NCBI GenBank assembly: GCA_003695455.1
Contig: RFJF01000750.1
Coordinates: 1-7,047 of the forward strand
DNA length: 7,047 bases
Direction: 5' to 3'
DNA from: Chloroflexota bacterium
Lineage (GTDB): Bacteria; Chloroflexota; Anaerolineae; 4572-78; J111
The position numbers were made by a program, and so were the translations under genes. The notes beneath the pieces are model-generated. The model was not told where the DNA came from and ran no database searches. It was given only the letters and a program-made list of their open reading frames with translations. Shown here piece after piece: positions 5,219 to 7,047 of the stretch (the first letter of the stretch is position 1; each line of letters starts with the position of its first letter).

Positions 5219-6463
5219 ATGATCAACCACCGGACGCTCAGCGGCAGCAACAGCGCCACCATAAAATCACATAATTTACAAACCATCCTCAAAGCCCTGC
5301 TCCGGCACGAACACATCTCCCGGGCGCATCTTGCCCAACTCACCGGCCTCTCAAACACCACCATCACAAACCAAATTGCGGCCCTGCTTGAGCAGGGCAT
5401 TGTGGAAGAAGGGGGCACTGCCCGTTTGCAGCAACGCCCCGGCGCCGGACGCCCCAGAATGGCCCTGCGGCTGGTGCCGGACGCCCGCTATGCGGTGGGT
5501 ATTCACATTGGCGTGGGGCAAATTCGGGTGGCGCTTACCAACCTGCGGGCCAACATCATCGCCTCACATTCATTTACCCACCCGCTGGATAAATCTGCCA
5601 ATGATGTGCTGGACCAGGCCGTGATGCAATTACACAATTTAATTGAGCAACACGGCATTGACACCGGCAATATTATCGGCGTGGGCGTGGGCGCGTCGGG
5701 GTTGGTAGACCCGGAAACCGGCGTTAACGTGATGGCACCCAACCTGGGTTGGAACAACATTCCTGTAAAAGATTACCTGCGCCAACGTCTCAATCGCCCC
5801 GTAACGGTAGACAACAACGTGCGTGCTATGGCCCTGGGCGAAGCGCTGTTTGGCGCCGCCAAAAATGTTAGAACGCTGGCATTTGTGTATGCTCGCTATG
5901 GCGTGGGCGCCGGCTTTGTAGTAGACGAGCAGCTTTATCGGGGCAGCGGCGCCGGAGCCGGAGAGATTGGGCACACAACCATCACCCTGGAAGGCGGCGA
6001 ACTGTGCCGCTGCGGCAACCGGGGTTGTCTGGAGCCGCTGGTATCAGAGCCATCCATTATGGCCCAGGCGCAAGAAATGGCCCGCAAATACAGCCACGGA
6101 TTACTGGCGCATCACCTTAATTCAGTAGAAACGCCCACCATAGAGCAGGTATTTGCCGCCGCCCGCGCCGGCGATGCGGCAGTACAAACCATGCTCACCG
6201 AACGCGCCCGCTACATGGGTATTGCGTTAGCCAATCTGGTAAACATTCTCAACCCCGAACTGATTTTGCTGGGCGGAATCTTTTGCCAGGGCCATGACCT
6301 GCTGCTGCCCACGGTAGAACAGGTAATGCGCCAGCGCTCTTTTGGCAACCTGGGTGAGCGCGTTGAAATTAAAGCTACAGAATTCACCACGCAGGCCGGT
6401 ATTATTGGCGGGGCAGCGCTGGCGCTGGACCGGTTTTTCTACCGGCAGGAAACAACGTTTTAA
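5219..6463 (+). CDS. ROK-family transcriptional repressor (NagC/Mlc/XylR type)
   Basis: This 414-residue DNA-binding regulator probably senses a sugar or sugar derivative. The N-terminal winged helix-turn-helix (about residues 20-66) reads ISRAHLAQLTGLSNTTITNQ. A basic linker with GAGRPR follows, then the ROK sugar-binding fold (from about 90). The zinc motif is complete: His252 (EIGH), Cys263, Cys265 and Cys270 (CRCGNRGCLE). Sugar-binding landmarks GASGLVDPETG and NLGWNN (175-180) are present. Residues needed for sugar phosphorylation are degraded: the phosphate-binding start has His96 and GVG in place of the usual Asp and GGT, and the usual catalytic Asp appears as Asn200 (DNNVRAMALGE). It should therefore be a regulator rather than a kinase. 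Start choice: ATG at 5219, directly after an in-frame TTG at 5216. It lies behind a consensus promoter and ten bases before an isomerase-family gene that it probably controls. Confidence 0.93.
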   Translation: MINHRTLSGSNSATIKSHNLQTILKALLRHEHISRAHLAQLTGLSNTTITNQIAALLEQGIVEEGGTARLQQRPGAGRPRMALRLVPDARYAVGIHIGVGQIRVALTNLRANIIASHSFTHPLDKSANDVLDQAVMQLHNLIEQHGIDTGNIIGVGVGASGLVDPETGVNVMAPNLGWNNIPVKDYLRQRLNRPVTVDNNVRAMALGEALFGAAKNVRTLAFVYARYGVGAGFVVDEQLYRGSGAGAGEIGHTTITLEGGELCRCGNRGCLEPLVSEPSIMAQAQEMARKYSHGLLAHHLNSVETPTIEQVFAAARAGDAAVQTMLTERARYMGIALANLVNILNPELILLGGIFCQGHDLLLPTVEQVMRQRSFGNLGERVEIKATEFTTQAGIIGGAALALDRFFYRQETTF

Positions 6464-6473
6464 CGGGTAAACT

Positions 6474-7047
6474 ATGGCAACCAACATTCAACTGGCCTTT
6501 GTGCCCATTGCCCGCACCACATTTGATATCCCGCTGGCCCGTGAAATGGCAGAGCAGGTTAACGCCCGGCTGGCCCAAACCGGATTCACCATCACCGGGC
6601 CGGATTCGTTGGTGACCACCCCGGACCAGGCGCGGGCCGCCGCCGACCACCTGACCGCCAATCCGCCGGACCTGCTGCTGCTCCTGCAAGCCACCTTTGC
6701 CGACAGCACCATGGTCATGGAACTGGCCCGGCAGGTTACCGCCCCGCTACTGCTGTGGGCCGTGCCAGAAGCGCACACCGGCGGCCGTTTGCGGCTCAAT
6801 TCGCTGTGCGGCATTAATTTGGCCGGCCACGCGCTGACCCGCGCCAATTACAACTACGATACAATTTACGCCCCGCCCAACGACGAGGCCGCGCTGGAAA
6901 AAATCATGGCGATGGCCCGGGCCGGCCAGGTCAAACGCCGGCTGCAACAGGCCCGGCTGGGGCGCGTGGGCCAGCACCCGGACGGGTTTGAAACCTGCGC
7001 CTTTGATGCCGCCGCGCTCAACCAAACGCTGGGGCTAAAGGTGGTGC
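6474..7047 (+). CDS. L-fucose/L-arabinose isomerase-family protein (COG2407), N-terminal part, cut by window edge
   Basis: The first 191 codons are visible; the frame stays open to the window end. The protein starts MATNIQLAFVPIARTTFDIPLA. It contains an alternating alpha/beta N-terminal domain with LLLWAVPEA (92-100), an LNSLCGINLAGHAL stretch (108-121) and LGRVGQHPDGFETCAFD (162-178). The VPE segment, the N-S-x-C-G-x-N stretch and the GxxPxGFxTC motif are characteristic of the COG2407 fucose isomerase relatives. These convert aldoses to ketoses with a divalent metal in characterised members. The metal-binding residues are expected in the missing C-terminal half and cannot be checked. There is no signal peptide, so it is cytoplasmic. 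Only a weak GGG precedes the ATG, and the gap to the ROK stop is ten bases, which implies one transcript. The substrate sugar is unknown; many COG2407 proteins are not true fucose isomerases. Confidence 0.82.
   Translation, partial: MATNIQLAFVPIARTTFDIPLAREMAEQVNARLAQTGFTITGPDSLVTTPDQARAAADHLTANPPDLLLLLQATFADSTMVMELARQVTAPLLLWAVPEAHTGGRLRLNSLCGINLAGHALTRANYNYDTIYAPPNDEAALEKIMAMARAGQVKRRLQQARLGRVGQHPDGFETCAFDAAALNQTLGLKVV

Noticed and set aside
5219..6463. ROK sugar kinase (glucokinase type)
   Set aside because: It has an N-terminal helix-turn-helix and lacks the Asp/GGT phosphate motif and the catalytic Asp.

Overview
The window looks like chromosomal DNA from a GC-rich bacterium, most probably a Chloroflexota (Anaerolineae-like) lineage. 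This rests on overall gene style: a lipoprotein with an Ala/Pro/Glu-rich linker after the lipobox Cys, a large GAF-containing HisKA_3 sensor kinase paired with a NarL-type regulator, and a ROK repressor beside a COG2407 sugar-isomerase relative. No rRNA or other phylogenetic marker is present, so the assignment is an inference. I see no mobile element, CRISPR array, tRNA or rRNA.

Left part (1-853, minus strand): a probable transport operon read leftward. A single-unit AbrB_dup (PF05145) membrane protein is followed by the start of a TctC-type substrate-binding lipoprotein of the tripartite tricarboxylate transporter (TTT) family, which is cut by the window edge. Its membrane partners (TctB/TctA) would lie beyond base 1. 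A 236-base divergent intergenic region (854-1089) full of short palindromes separates this operon from a rightward D-2-hydroxyacid dehydrogenase gene (1090-2055). An organic-acid uptake and oxidation locus is a reasonable guess, but the substrate is not visible.

Middle (2057-5001, minus strand): a two-component pair, with a 759-residue membrane sensor kinase and its NarL/FixJ response regulator joined by a 4-base ATGA overlap. The response regulator ends one base from the convergent dehydrogenase stop, so neither unit has room for a terminator outside the other's coding sequence. The kinase has a good candidate promoter (5056-5084).

Right part (5119-7047, plus strand): a sugar-catabolism unit. 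A perfect-consensus sigma-70-type promoter (TTGACA, 17 bases, TATAAT) drives a ROK-family DNA-binding regulator whose kinase residues are degraded. Ten bases after its stop begins a fucose/arabinose isomerase-family gene (COG2407) that runs off the window. Palindromes between this promoter and the ROK start suggest autoregulation with a sugar or sugar phosphate as ligand.

Most genes belong to known families. I do not see a clearly undescribed system. The least ordinary points are the AbrB_dup-TctC linkage, the large unassigned sensor domain of the kinase, the non-kinase ROK protein paired with an orphan isomerase, and the operator-like palindromes.
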